Assembly: GCA_045656705.1 (NCBI GenBank)
Contig: JAZORR010000050.1
Coordinates: forward strand, 62,001-126,000
Reading direction: 5' to 3'
Source of the DNA: RGIG4576 sp045656705
GTDB taxonomy: Bacteria; Bacteroidota; Bacteroidia; Bacteroidales; Muribaculaceae
DNA length: 64,000 bases
A model generated the notes under the pieces. It did no database searches. It had not been told where the DNA came from and saw nothing but the letters and a program-made list of their open reading frames with translations. Shown piece by piece: positions 9,826-18,356 of this stretch. Every line of letters starts with the position of its first letter. Positions within the stretch are counted from its first letter, which is position 1. A program made the position numbers and the translations under genes.

Positions 9826-9849
9826 TATAAAACTATGTTTTAAAGCTTA

Positions 9850-9879
9850 CAAAATTACTAAATATCTATCTTTCAACAA
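9850..9879 (-). promoter_or_regulatory. Promoter of the crp-DUF4924-rfbD-prfC operon
   Basis: On the minus strand, TTG (9879-9877), 19 bp, then TAATTTTG (9857-9850), matching the Bacteroidota -33/-7 consensus with correct spacing, 25 bp before the start codon of the Crp-type gene. Confidence 0.7.
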
Positions 9880-9880
9880 T

Positions 9881-9919
9881 AAAAAAAGCGGAAAATCTTA
9901 ATAAAATCCCGCTTTTTTC
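9881..9919 (-). terminator. Terminator downstream of the porin gene
   Basis: Arms AAAAAAGCGG and CCGCTTTTTT enclose an AT-rich loop; it lies between the porin stop codon (9954) and the promoter of the next operon. Confidence 0.75.
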
Positions 9920-9953
9920 TCTCTTTAGACCTTTTTTTTGAGTAATTTTCACC

Positions 9954-11249
9954 CTATAACGACACCGAGAACATTGCCATAATTCTATTTGTGTGATTGC
10001 TTGACTTATCGAAATTTGTTCTATTTCCGTATAGATATTCCACACCTGTTTGAATATATTTATTTGGCGACCAAATGAGATTTGCCACTATATATTCGCC
10101 TTCTTTATATTGCTTATCATGTGCCACATTGCCCGATGTATAGTCATTGATATCATTGGTGACATGACTATAAATTATCGTTGAAAACAATCGTTTCGAG
10201 AAATTATACTGCAAAGCTCCGTATGCACCCCACGAACGAGACCGACTCAAATGTCCGTTTTGCTTTGCCGATGGCACAAGGTCAATATTTTCCCCTAAAT
10301 TATCTTCTATATAACTTGCCATTCCTTTGCCATAAGTACCCATATAGTACAATGTAAAGCGATTAAATTCTAAAATTCCACTCAACTTGGCACCCCATCC
10401 GAAAACATTATGATTTTCATTTGTTATCAAATTTCTATATCTCATATTTCTAAATATCGAGCTCACTCTTATATGCGAATTCTTGTGCCATCTATATTGT
10501 AAATATAATGGTATATCCGGCACTAATGTTGATGCTTCTTGAGTATAATCGTTTGTCGTATACGAACTAATTGGTTTCTCAACACCTACACCTAATTTTA
10601 TGTTATTTTCAAAATTCTTTTCATAACTGATAACAGTATTTGAAAAGTTTGCTGTACTATTAGGCGATTGAGCATCTATAGTAAAAGGGATAGCTGTTTG
10701 ATCACTGAATAGGGTAGATGTGTAACCTATTGTAAACCCATGATATTTAGCATAGGCGTGGTTGATTTTCACCCCATACTCATTACCCCCTTGATTGAAA
10801 ATCATAGCAATGTACACTCCCAACTGATTATCCGTGTCTGGCAAACCCACAAAGTTAAAGATCAAACGACTTCGTTGCATCGTATAATCCAAGTTGGTCT
10901 TATGATTTGGTACTGCTGGTGTGATAGATGAAGGTTCAAAAGACGAAGGTGACGACAATGGATTTCCCCAATCAAAATTCACTGTAGATTTAAATTGAGC
11001 ACCTATCGACAAGTAAAACTTATTATCTTTACCAATAATACTAAACTTTGGCAAATCCTGACTGTTTGGTGTGGCTGGTGCATTTCCCACCAAAGTATTA
11101 TACACATTGGCTGTGGTTTTCTTGAGTGTATCGCCCACCACTACATCAAGGTTTTGATTGGTAGGGGTAGTAGGATGCACCTCTGTCGACATTTGAGCAA
11201 AACCATATGCTACGCTCATCAATGCAAAAATTGATACTAAAGTTCTCAT
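9954..11249 (-). CDS. Outer-membrane porin-like beta-barrel protein
   Basis: 431 residues with a signal peptide (about 1-19, cleavage after YGFAQ), a Thr/Asn/Pro-rich linker to about 65, then alternating amphipathic strands rich in aromatic residues (KFYLSIGAQFKSTVNFDW; SRSWGAYGALQYNFSKRLFSTIIYSH) and a C-terminal strand ending in FSVSL. This is the pattern of DcaP/OprO-like trimeric porins in Bacteroidota. It is probably transcribed alone: the upstream gene prs has its own terminator. Substrate unknown. Confidence 0.8.
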   Translation of the reverse strand: MRTLVSIFALMSVAYGFAQMSTEVHPTTPTNQNLDVVVGDTLKKTTANVYNTLVGNAPATPNSQDLPKFSIIGKDNKFYLSIGAQFKSTVNFDWGNPLSSPSSFEPSSITPAVPNHKTNLDYTMQRSRLIFNFVGLPDTDNQLGVYIAMIFNQGGNEYGVKINHAYAKYHGFTIGYTSTLFSDQTAIPFTIDAQSPNSTANFSNTVISYEKNFENNIKLGVGVEKPISSYTTNDYTQEASTLVPDIPLYLQYRWHKNSHIRVSSIFRNMRYRNLITNENHNVFGWGAKLSGILEFNRFTLYYMGTYGKGMASYIEDNLGENIDLVPSAKQNGHLSRSRSWGAYGALQYNFSKRLFSTIIYSHVTNDINDYTSGNVAHDKQYKEGEYIVANLIWSPNKYIQTGVEYLYGNRTNFDKSSNHTNRIMAMFSVSL

Positions 11250-11303
11250 AGTGTTTATTATTTATTAATGTTTTATCTTACAACACAACAAGCAATAAAC
11301 AAA

Positions 11304-11339
11304 AATAGTTCGGCAACAAACCTCTGTTACCGAACTATT
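11304..11339 (-). terminator. Terminator downstream of prs
   Basis: Ten-bp arms AATAGTTCGG (11304-11313) and CCGAACTATT (11330-11339) with a 16-nt loop, 23 bp beyond the prs stop codon. Confidence 0.85.
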
Positions 11340-11361
11340 ATATCCATAAAACCCCTAAATC

Positions 11362-12303
11362 TTATTTGATAAGATATTGAGAACTGATTGATTCAAAATT
11401 GTGTACTCTGCGAATAGTATCAGCAAACAAAGGAGCAACACTTAGAATATTACACTTAGTGCAACCCTTAGTATAAGGAATACTATTTGTGAAAATCATT
11501 TCAGTAAGTGGGCTGTTTTGTACTCTTTCCGATGCAGGATCACTCATAATAGCGTGTGATGCCAATGCACGTACTGAGCGAGCGCCATTGTCTATCATCA
11601 ATTGAGCTGCCTTGCAGATTGTACCTGCTGTATCCACCATATCGTCTACGATGATTACATCCTTACCTTCTACATCACCAATGATAGTCATTTGTTCCAC
11701 CACGTTAGCCTTAGCTCTTTGCTTGTGACATAGCACAAGAGGTGTATTTAGGTACTTTGCATACGAATTAGCACGCTTTGCTCCACCCACGTCTGGCGAT
11801 GCAATTACCAAATCCTTCAAGTTGAGTGATTGGATGTAAGGAATAAAGCAAGATGACGCATACAAGTGGTCTACTGGCACATTGAAGAAACCTTGAATTT
11901 GGTCGGCATGCAAGTCCATTGTGATAAGACGATCGATTCCTGCTGTGCTCAACAAGTCAGCAACAAGTTTTGATGCAATAGACACACGTGGCTTGTCCTT
12001 GCGATCTTGTCTTGCCCAGCCAAAGTATGGCATAACTGCGATAACTGATTTCGCTGAAGCACGCTTCGCTGCATCAATCATCAACAACAATTCCATAAGG
12101 TTGTCACTGTTTGGGAATGTTGATTGCACAAGATACACTTCACAACCACGGATTGATTCCTCAAAACAAACTTCAAATTCGCCATCAGCGAAATATTGAA
12201 TGTTCATTTTACCCAATTCAATGCCTAATTCTTTACAAATTTCTTCAGCCATATAACGTGACTTTGTTCCGCTGAAGACTTTAATTTTTGGTGAGTCGCT
12301 CAT
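11362..12303 (-). CDS. prs: Ribose-phosphate pyrophosphokinase
   Basis: Makes PRPP from ribose 5-phosphate and ATP, feeding purine, pyrimidine, His and Trp synthesis; 313 residues, the normal length of class I enzymes. Visible motifs: the ATP-loop region WARQDRKD, MDLHADQIQGFF, and the PRPP-binding signature VIVDDMVDTAGT. Single gene with its own promoter box at 12336-12343 and terminator. purM and pyrF, two users of PRPP-derived intermediates, are in the same window but not linked to it. Confidence 0.98.
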   Translation of the reverse strand: MSDSPKIKVFSGTKSRYMAEEICKELGIELGKMNIQYFADGEFEVCFEESIRGCEVYLVQSTFPNSDNLMELLLMIDAAKRASAKSVIAVMPYFGWARQDRKDKPRVSIASKLVADLLSTAGIDRLITMDLHADQIQGFFNVPVDHLYASSCFIPYIQSLNLKDLVIASPDVGGAKRANSYAKYLNTPLVLCHKQRAKANVVEQMTIIGDVEGKDVIIVDDMVDTAGTICKAAQLMIDNGARSVRALASHAIMSDPASERVQNSPLTEMIFTNSIPYTKGCTKCNILSVAPLFADTIRRVHNFESISSQYLIK

Positions 12304-12335
12304 AATATATTATTGTTGGATTTTTTATTTTTTTG

Positions 12336-12343
12336 CAAATTTA
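12336..12343 (-). promoter_or_regulatory. -7 box of the prs promoter
   Basis: TAAATTTG on the minus strand, 33 bp before the prs start; exact TAnnTTTG match. No clear -33 element was seen. Confidence 0.55.
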
Positions 12344-12373
12344 GCACATTTTAGTTGTATTATAACACTTTTT

Positions 12374-14062
12374 TTACGATTTTTTCGCCTTTCTTGGAGT
12401 AAGTTTCCATATTACTGCACTAAATGGCTCTATTTCTGTTGCAAACGAAGTAGATGATGATAATTCAAACTTACCTTTCGCTCCACTCAATAATTCCTTA
12501 CCATTATATGCACCTTGCATAATTTTCAAATAATCAAACGCATGGGCTGGGATATTGATATTTACATTAGCTTTTTCGTGTCCGAAATTCACAGCTATAA
12601 GAAGTGTTTCACCATCTATATGACGCAAATATGTATAATGACGATGTGGATTCACATTCTCATAATTCACATACATTAGGTCAAAGAATTCACCTTCGCA
12701 TATCGCTTTTTCTTTATTACATAATGTAAGGATATGCTTATACAGATTACGCAATTTCAGTTCGTCTTCTGTGAGCAGTTTGCCATCACACTTACCATTG
12801 TTATACCATCTGTTCACCGATGGTATACTCCAATAGTCAAATATCGTGGTGCGACCATCACGCCCACTGAAGCCCTCGGCATCTGCACCTTTTTCACCAA
12901 GTTCTTGACCTTGATAAATCATCATCGGCGCACGACTAATCGTAGCACTCACCACAAGCGATGGGGTTACAATATGTGCATTTCCTGCATATTGTTCCGA
13001 CGCAAATCGTTGTTCATCGTGATTTTCAAGGAAATTAAGCATATTATCATTTATTCCGTCCACGGTTTGCCAGCAATTGGTAATCGATGCAGCCGAAATA
13101 TTACAACATTGCACTCCTCTCAGCGTATCATACAGCGACACCTTATCATACAAGTAATCAAAATGTCCGTTATATATATAGTCGCGATATATGCTTACAT
13201 CATAAATCTCTGCAATAAATTTAATGTGTGGATATTTCTCCTTCACAAGGGGAATAGCCCAACCCCAAAATTCCACAGGCACCATAAACACCATATCACA
13301 ACGGAATGCATCTATGCCTTTTGATGCCCAAAAACGCAATATGTTTACCATCTTAAACCATGTGTCAGGTATCGGATCAAAATGACGAGAACCATTTCCA
13401 TAATCCACGCCATAGTTCAGCTTAACGGTTTCATACCAGTCATTTACCGATGGAAATGCCGAAAAGCAATCATTTCCTGTTGCCCTTGCTGGGAATTCGA
13501 AATAAGCATCTTTTCCTGTACCTAAATCAAATTGTGGAGAAAACACTTGACGAGTGATATAATAGAAATTATTATTAGGTGTAAACATCATATTATAATC
13601 GTCTCCCACACCTAAATCTTCTATTCCTTGTGGTTTCACATCAGAGTGATATTGACGTGCCACATGGTTTGGCACAAAATCAATAATCACCTTCATTCCA
13701 TTATCGTGAGTACGCTTCACAAGTGCCTCAAACTCCTTCATTCTATCAGGCACACTCTCTGCTATATCGGGATCTATATCATAATAATCCTTTATTGCAT
13801 AAGGGCTACCTGCATTACCCTTCACCACATGTGGATTATCAGGATTTATTCCATAAGCCGAGTAATCAGTTTTTGTAGCGTGCTCTATCACACCGGTATA
13901 CCACACATGGGTTACACCAAGTTCCTTGATAGATTTTAAAACCTTATTATTTATCTCATTCATTTTACCCACACCATTTTCCTCTATCGTACCATTTGGC
14001 ACACACGTGGTGCAAGTGTTAGTGAACAATCGTGGGAATAATTGATATATTATTGGTTTCAT
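12374..14062 (-). CDS. GH13 alpha-amylase-family glycosidase, cytoplasmic
   Basis: 562 residues, starting MKPIIYQLFPRLF directly with the TIM barrel and without a signal peptide, so it probably acts on intracellular alpha-glucans or on imported maltodextrins. The three acidic catalytic residues are present: nucleophile Asp256 in AFRCDM, acid/base Glu285 in FIAEIYD and transition-state Asp349 in ENHDEQRF. The beta-4/region I motif is IIDFVPNHVA. A beta-sandwich C-terminal domain follows (about 470-555). Subfamily not determined; it does not neighbour a sus-like locus. Single gene with a -7 box at 14096. Confidence 0.93.
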   Translation of the reverse strand: MKPIIYQLFPRLFTNTCTTCVPNGTIEENGVGKMNEINNKVLKSIKELGVTHVWYTGVIEHATKTDYSAYGINPDNPHVVKGNAGSPYAIKDYYDIDPDIAESVPDRMKEFEALVKRTHDNGMKVIIDFVPNHVARQYHSDVKPQGIEDLGVGDDYNMMFTPNNNFYYITRQVFSPQFDLGTGKDAYFEFPARATGNDCFSAFPSVNDWYETVKLNYGVDYGNGSRHFDPIPDTWFKMVNILRFWASKGIDAFRCDMVFMVPVEFWGWAIPLVKEKYPHIKFIAEIYDVSIYRDYIYNGHFDYLYDKVSLYDTLRGVQCCNISAASITNCWQTVDGINDNMLNFLENHDEQRFASEQYAGNAHIVTPSLVVSATISRAPMMIYQGQELGEKGADAEGFSGRDGRTTIFDYWSIPSVNRWYNNGKCDGKLLTEDELKLRNLYKHILTLCNKEKAICEGEFFDLMYVNYENVNPHRHYTYLRHIDGETLLIAVNFGHEKANVNINIPAHAFDYLKIMQGAYNGKELLSGAKGKFELSSSTSFATEIEPFSAVIWKLTPRKAKKS

Positions 14063-14095
14063 TATGAAATCTAAATTATATTTTAAATTATTTCA

Positions 14096-14103
14096 CAAAG
14101 ATA
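14096..14103 (-). promoter_or_regulatory. -7 box of the GH13 gene
   Basis: TATCTTTG on the minus strand, 34 bp before the ATG; exact TAnnTTTG match. Confidence 0.55.
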
Positions 14104-14251
14104 CAATAATTATTGCAATCTATTACCCTGTTGCCTCAAAATTCAACTCCCACCATCACTCATCACAAAAAAACTATTAGTTGTCACACTTGTCTTAAAT
14201 GCACTCGTGTCACCTAAAATAAAGTATCTCCTTCCTCACTGAATATAAATT

Positions 14252-14295
14252 ATGTCATTCTGTCTAAAACAAAAAATGTCCTTCTGTCCGAAAAC
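14252..14295 (+). repeat. Tandem pair of imperfect direct repeats, candidate activator sites
   Basis: ATGTCATTCTGTCTAAAAC (14252-14270) and ATGTCCTTCTGTCCGAAAAC (14276-14295) start 24 bp apart. A weaker related copy, TGTCACACTTGTC, lies around 14182-14194. They lie 60-105 bp upstream of a sigma-54-like promoter, the usual distance for enhancer-binding protein sites. Function is inferred. Confidence 0.6.
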
Positions 14296-14312
14296 GCCTA
14301 ACTGAATATCAC

Positions 14313-14341
14313 TTTTTTCCACCGTTATCCTTTTTAAGGAA
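14313..14341 (-). repeat. Copy 1 of the 29-nt intergenic element shared with 29840-29868
   Basis: Read on the minus strand it begins TTCCTTAAAAAGGATAAC (14341-14324), continues GGTGG and ends in six A. The copy at 29840 is identical except for two G/C changes in the pentamer (CGTCG). The core contains the inverted repeat CCTT/AAGG. Confidence 0.75.
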
Positions 14342-14355
14342 ACTTTCTGCTCATT

Positions 14356-14372
14356 TTGGTTGTATCCTTGCA
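14356..14372 (+). promoter_or_regulatory. Sigma-54-like -24/-12 site upstream of tsaC
   Basis: TTGGTTGTATCCTTGCA keeps the invariant GG (14358-14359) and GC (14370-14371) exactly 12 bp apart, with TTGCA perfect at -12; the -24 element departs from TTGGCAC in three bases. It points toward tsaC, 115 bp downstream. Confidence 0.45.
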
Positions 14373-14464
14373 CAAAATTTCTCACGCATTTAATAAATGT
14401 ATTCTTAGAGAAATAAAACCTTATAAAATCTGGTAAAAAAATAGTGTGTTAATAAAAAAGATAT

Positions 14465-14472
14465 TAAATTTG
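14465..14472 (+). promoter_or_regulatory. -7 box of the tsaC operon
   Basis: TAAATTTG, an exact TAnnTTTG match, 14 bp before the first in-frame ATG. The short distance favours the second ATG (14496) as translation start or a very short leader. Confidence 0.6.
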
Positions 14473-14486
14473 TAAATTGTAAAAAA

Positions 14487-15059
14487 ATGATATCAATGGA
14501 AGAAGATATAAAAAAATGCATTGAGGTGCTTAATCGTGGTGGTATTATTCTTTATCCTACCGATACTATTTGGGGGATAGGATGTGACGCTACTAATGCC
14601 GATGCAGTAAAAAAAGTTTATGATTTGAAACGTAGAGAAGACAACAAGGCTATGCTTGTTCTTCTTGATAGTGTAAACAATCTCGACCGATATGTACGCG
14701 ATCTGCCCGAAATAGCTTACGATCTTATAGATGTCGCCGTGAAACCTCTTACCATAATTTACGATGGAGGTTATAATCTTGCTCCAAATTTGCTTGGCGA
14801 TAATAATAGTATAGGTATCAGAGTCACCAACGAAGCTTTTTCACAGGCTCTATGTCGTAAATTTCGCCGACCTATTGTGTCCACTTCTGCCAATATTAGT
14901 GGCCAACCATCAGCTGCCATCTTCAAAGAGATTTCTAAAGAAATAATAGATGGAGTAGATTATGTAGTTAACTATCGACAAAACGACAATAATCGAAGCT
15001 CTGCCTCAAGCATCATAAAACTTGGTGCTGATGCTACAATTCAAATCATCAGAAAATAA
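14487..15059 (+). CDS. tsaC: L-threonylcarbamoyladenylate synthase (Sua5/YciO/YrdC family)
   Basis: Makes threonylcarbamoyl-AMP for the t6A37 modification of ANN-decoding tRNAs. 190 residues, one YrdC domain, no Sua5 C-terminal extension. Conserved segments are GGIILYPTDTIWGIGCDATN, the KRRE loop and the RPIVSTSANISG nucleotide-binding stretch. The start may be MEEDIKK at 14496 rather than 14487. First gene of a tight cluster with the sugar transferase (8-bp gap) and the ClC gene (3-bp gap). Confidence 0.93.
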   Translation: MISMEEDIKKCIEVLNRGGIILYPTDTIWGIGCDATNADAVKKVYDLKRREDNKAMLVLLDSVNNLDRYVRDLPEIAYDLIDVAVKPLTIIYDGGYNLAPNLLGDNNSIGIRVTNEAFSQALCRKFRRPIVSTSANISGQPSAAIFKEISKEIIDGVDYVVNYRQNDNNRSSASSIIKLGADATIQIIRK

Positions 15060-15067
15060 TTACGAAA

Positions 15068-16489
15068 GTGATAAGCAAATCTAAACTTCGCACGCAATAC
15101 ATTCTCGGCGACATCTTATCGTCGCTGGTGGGATGGACTTCATTCAATGTAGCTCGCTATTATTTAGGGGGGAGGGCATTATATGAATTTTCGAGTTTAG
15201 GTGCGTTTATGACTTCTAAAATGGTATTGCTTGGAGAAGTTGCGTTCCCTTTGCTTATGATTGCGGTATATTGGTTGTCGGGATTCTACAATGAGGTGTT
15301 CCGAAAGTCGCATGTGCAAGACTTTATCACCACATTTTTCTCGTCTCTTGCCAATACCATCATCATTTTCTTCGTAGCACTTATCAATGATGTTATTCTC
15401 GAAAATCGAGGCACAAACTACGAACTGCTTCTGATTCTACTTTCCACGCTCTTCATATTCACTTACCTTGTGAGGTTTACGATAACAAAGAATTCAAATC
15501 ATAAATTTGAAACTGGAGAATGGAATTACAATGCTATAATAATAGGTGCAAGCAAAAAAGCAATTGACTTAGGACTTCACCTAAGCCAAAAGGATACATA
15601 TATGAACTACAACATTGTAGGCTATGTGCCTATCAATGGCAATATTTGCTCGCAATGCACTCCACTTATGTGTTCATTAAATGATTTGGATAAGGTGTGT
15701 GCCAAAAACAATGTAAAAGAGCTTATCGTAGTTCCCGATGGAAATGATGTAGCATCCTCTATGGATATCATCAACAAACTATATCATTTAGGGCTTCCTA
15801 TAAAGGTATCTCCTGATATATACACGATTCTTGTGGGAAGAATGAGATTGTCCAACCTTAGAGGTGAGCCTCTCGTCGACATTTCAAGTTGTGGGATGAC
15901 CGAATTTGAGAAAAACATTAAGCGATTGGCAGATGTAATTTGCTCTTTTATGGCATTAACCATACTTAGTCCATTCTTATTGGTTGTAAGTATTTTGGTA
16001 AAACTCGACTCAAAAGGTGAAATCATTTACAAACAAGAGCGTGTAGGTTTTCATCGTAAGAAATTTACTATTTATAAATTTCGATCAATGATTACAAATG
16101 CCGAAGCCGATGGTGCACCAGCTCTATCAAGTGAAAACGACAAAAGAATCACCAAACTTGGTCAATTTATGCGTAAATATCGCATTGACGAACTGCCTCA
16201 GTTTTGGAATGTATTAATAGGGGATATGTCGCTCGTAGGTCCTCGACCTGAACGACAATTTTTCGTCGATCAAATCACCCAGAAAGCTCCACTTTACTCA
16301 CTTCTATTCCAAGTGAGACCGGGTATCACTTCTATGGGTATGGTAAAATATGGTTATGCAAAAAATGTACAGGAAATGATAGCTCGTTTTCGCTATGATT
16401 TGTTGTATCTTGAAAATATGTCAATCGTAAACGATATAAAAATTCTAATATATACAATTAAAATAGTAATAACAGGTAAAGGTATTTAA
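15068..16489 (+). CDS. Polyprenyl-phosphate sugar transferase (WcaJ/EpsE-like, bac_transf)
   Basis: 473 residues that start with GTG. N-terminal membrane region with four or five hydrophobic helices (about 8-140), a central Rossmann-like CoA_binding segment (YNAIIIGASKKA onward), then a fifth hydrophobic helix and the C-terminal transferase domain (about 280-473) with YKQERVGFHRKKFTIYKFRS and DELPQFWNVLIGDMSLVGPRP, the active-site signature. It transfers a sugar 1-phosphate to undecaprenyl phosphate, the first step of O-antigen or exopolysaccharide assembly. No glycosyltransferase cluster surrounds it. Eight bp after tsaC and 3 bp before the ClC gene, so in the same operon. Confidence 0.92.
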   Translation: MISKSKLRTQYILGDILSSLVGWTSFNVARYYLGGRALYEFSSLGAFMTSKMVLLGEVAFPLLMIAVYWLSGFYNEVFRKSHVQDFITTFFSSLANTIIIFFVALINDVILENRGTNYELLLILLSTLFIFTYLVRFTITKNSNHKFETGEWNYNAIIIGASKKAIDLGLHLSQKDTYMNYNIVGYVPINGNICSQCTPLMCSLNDLDKVCAKNNVKELIVVPDGNDVASSMDIINKLYHLGLPIKVSPDIYTILVGRMRLSNLRGEPLVDISSCGMTEFEKNIKRLADVICSFMALTILSPFLLVVSILVKLDSKGEIIYKQERVGFHRKKFTIYKFRSMITNAEADGAPALSSENDKRITKLGQFMRKYRIDELPQFWNVLIGDMSLVGPRPERQFFVDQITQKAPLYSLLFQVRPGITSMGMVKYGYAKNVQEMIARFRYDLLYLENMSIVNDIKILIYTIKIVITGKGI

Positions 16490-16492
16490 TAT

Positions 16493-18301
16493 ATGCAAAA
16501 ATTAGACGATAAAGAAGGTAGCGTAATAAGCCAATGGTTTATGCGAGTGCTACAATGGCGCGAGAAGCACATCAAAGAAAAAACGTTTGTATTGATTCTT
16601 GCTTTGGCAGTAGGTGTGGCTGGTGGATTTGCTGCATTACTCCTCAAAGAATTAATTCATCATTTGTCGGGATTTCTCACTGCCCACATTGAAATAAGTA
16701 ATTATAACTATAATTATTTGATTTATCCAGTTATCGGTATTCTTCTTGCCGGATTATTCGTGCGCTATTTGGTTCGCGACAACATTTCACACGGGGTTAC
16801 TCGTGTGCTTTATGCTTTGTCGCAAAACAAAAGTCGCCTCAAACCTCACAACATATACTCGTCCGTAGTGGCAAGTTCGGTTACTATCGGTTTCGGCGGA
16901 TCGGTCGGAGCTGAAAGTCCTATCGTTTACACAGGTGCCGCTATTGGTTCCAATTTAGGAAGTTTATTCCGCCTGTCTCCTCGATTGCTAATGCTTTTGG
17001 TAGGTTGTGGGGCATCAGCTGGTATCGCAGGCATCTTCAAAGCACCGATTGCCGGTATGCTTTTCACAGTAGAAGTGCTTATGATTGACCTTACTGCTGG
17101 CTCGGTGATGCCTCTTATGATTGCATCGGTGGCTGGTGCTACTGTGGCCTATATATTCACAGGATACGAATTAGAAGTATTCTTTACTCAAAGCGAACCT
17201 TTCTACACTTCGGGCATACCTTATGTAATACTTTTCGGAATATTTTGTGGTTTTGTATCATTATATTTTTCAAAAGTGCTGAATATGATGGAAACTATGT
17301 TCGGTAAACTGAAAAATCCATGGTTTAAATTTATTGTAGGCTCTATAATATTAAGTTCACTGATTTTCCTTTTCCCACCTCTTTACGGAGAAGGTTACCA
17401 TGTAATGAATCAAATGCTCGAGGGCAACTTGACTCAAATATTTGATGGTAGTATTTTCTACGATTATCGCAACAACACTTGGCTCCTTGTGGCATTTGTG
17501 GGTATGATACTATTCACAAAAGCATTCGCAACGAGTGCCACCAATGGTGGTGGTGGGTGTGGTGGTACTTTCACACCATCTCTATTTATTGGATGCTTTG
17601 CAGGTTTCTTCTTTACATTATTAATAAATAACCTTGGCGTAATCGACAGCACATTGTCAATGAAAAATTATGCTCTTATGGGTATGGCTGGTGTGATGGC
17701 TGCAGTAATGAACGCACCTCTTATGGGAATCTTCCTCGCAGCAGAAATGACAGGAGGATATGATCTTTTCCTTCCTTTGCTTATCGTGTCTACTATTTCT
17801 TATGGTACTTATAAATTATTCTCTCCATATAGCATCTACACTCAGCGTCTTGCTCAAAGGGGCGAACTCCTCACTCACGCCAAAGACCGCAGTGTACTCA
17901 CACTTCTGAAAATTGATAGCGTAATCGAGAAAGATTTCAAGGAAGTACACCCAGATATGACATTGAGGGAAATGTGTGAAGTGATATCACAATCCAATCG
18001 TAACCTTTTCCCTGTAACCGATGCCAATAATGTGCTTATTGGGGTGGTTTTACTCGACGATATTCGCAATATTATGTTCCGTCCAGATTTGTACGACAAA
18101 ATGAGAGTACGCAAATTCATGTCAGCTATGCCGGGTAAGATAGAAATAGGGGACTCTATGGATGTAGTGATGAAAATGTTCGACGAAACTAAGGCATGGA
18201 ACCTACCTGTGGTAGAACGAGGCAAATATGTAGGTTTTGTGTCAAAATCAAAAATATTCAATTCATATCGTAGAGTATTGAAGCAATACACCTACGAATA
18301 A
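16493..18301 (+). CDS. ClC chloride channel/antiporter with two CBS domains
   Basis: 602 residues. The ClC membrane domain spans about 35-450: the selectivity motif GFGGSVGAESP carries the gating glutamate (Glu141), and the later GGGCGGTFTPSLFIG is the second ion-coordinating loop. The C-terminus (about 465-600) holds two CBS domains (MTLREMCEVISQSNRNLFPV; VVMKMFDETKAWNLPVV), which often bind adenine nucleotides. Whether it acts as a channel or a chloride/proton exchanger is not decided here. Follows the sugar transferase by 3 bp; fmt follows after 55 AT-rich bp. Confidence 0.93.
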   Translation: MQKLDDKEGSVISQWFMRVLQWREKHIKEKTFVLILALAVGVAGGFAALLLKELIHHLSGFLTAHIEISNYNYNYLIYPVIGILLAGLFVRYLVRDNISHGVTRVLYALSQNKSRLKPHNIYSSVVASSVTIGFGGSVGAESPIVYTGAAIGSNLGSLFRLSPRLLMLLVGCGASAGIAGIFKAPIAGMLFTVEVLMIDLTAGSVMPLMIASVAGATVAYIFTGYELEVFFTQSEPFYTSGIPYVILFGIFCGFVSLYFSKVLNMMETMFGKLKNPWFKFIVGSIILSSLIFLFPPLYGEGYHVMNQMLEGNLTQIFDGSIFYDYRNNTWLLVAFVGMILFTKAFATSATNGGGGCGGTFTPSLFIGCFAGFFFTLLINNLGVIDSTLSMKNYALMGMAGVMAAVMNAPLMGIFLAAEMTGGYDLFLPLLIVSTISYGTYKLFSPYSIYTQRLAQRGELLTHAKDRSVLTLLKIDSVIEKDFKEVHPDMTLREMCEVISQSNRNLFPVTDANNVLIGVVLLDDIRNIMFRPDLYDKMRVRKFMSAMPGKIEIGDSMDVVMKMFDETKAWNLPVVERGKYVGFVSKSKIFNSYRRVLKQYTYE

Positions 18302-18356
18302 CACTTAAAATTTTATATATTTAAATTTTAATTTTTTTTAACTATCAAAAAATAAT

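Larger units (their letters stand above)
14063..14486. other. 424-bp divergent intergenic region, dense in putative control sites
   Basis: No open frame of note. From left to right it holds the GH13 -7 box, three TGTC-type repeats (14181-14295), a 29-nt element shared with the clpC upstream region (14313-14341), a sigma-54-like -24/-12 site (14356-14372) and the tsaC -7 box (14465-14472). It is unusually elaborate for a region between an amylase and a tRNA-modification gene. Confidence 0.7.

Noticed and set aside
18303..18340. Terminator between the ClC gene and fmt
   Set aside because: Only A/T pairs form the stem; it may be ordinary AT-rich spacer, so it was not listed as a terminator.
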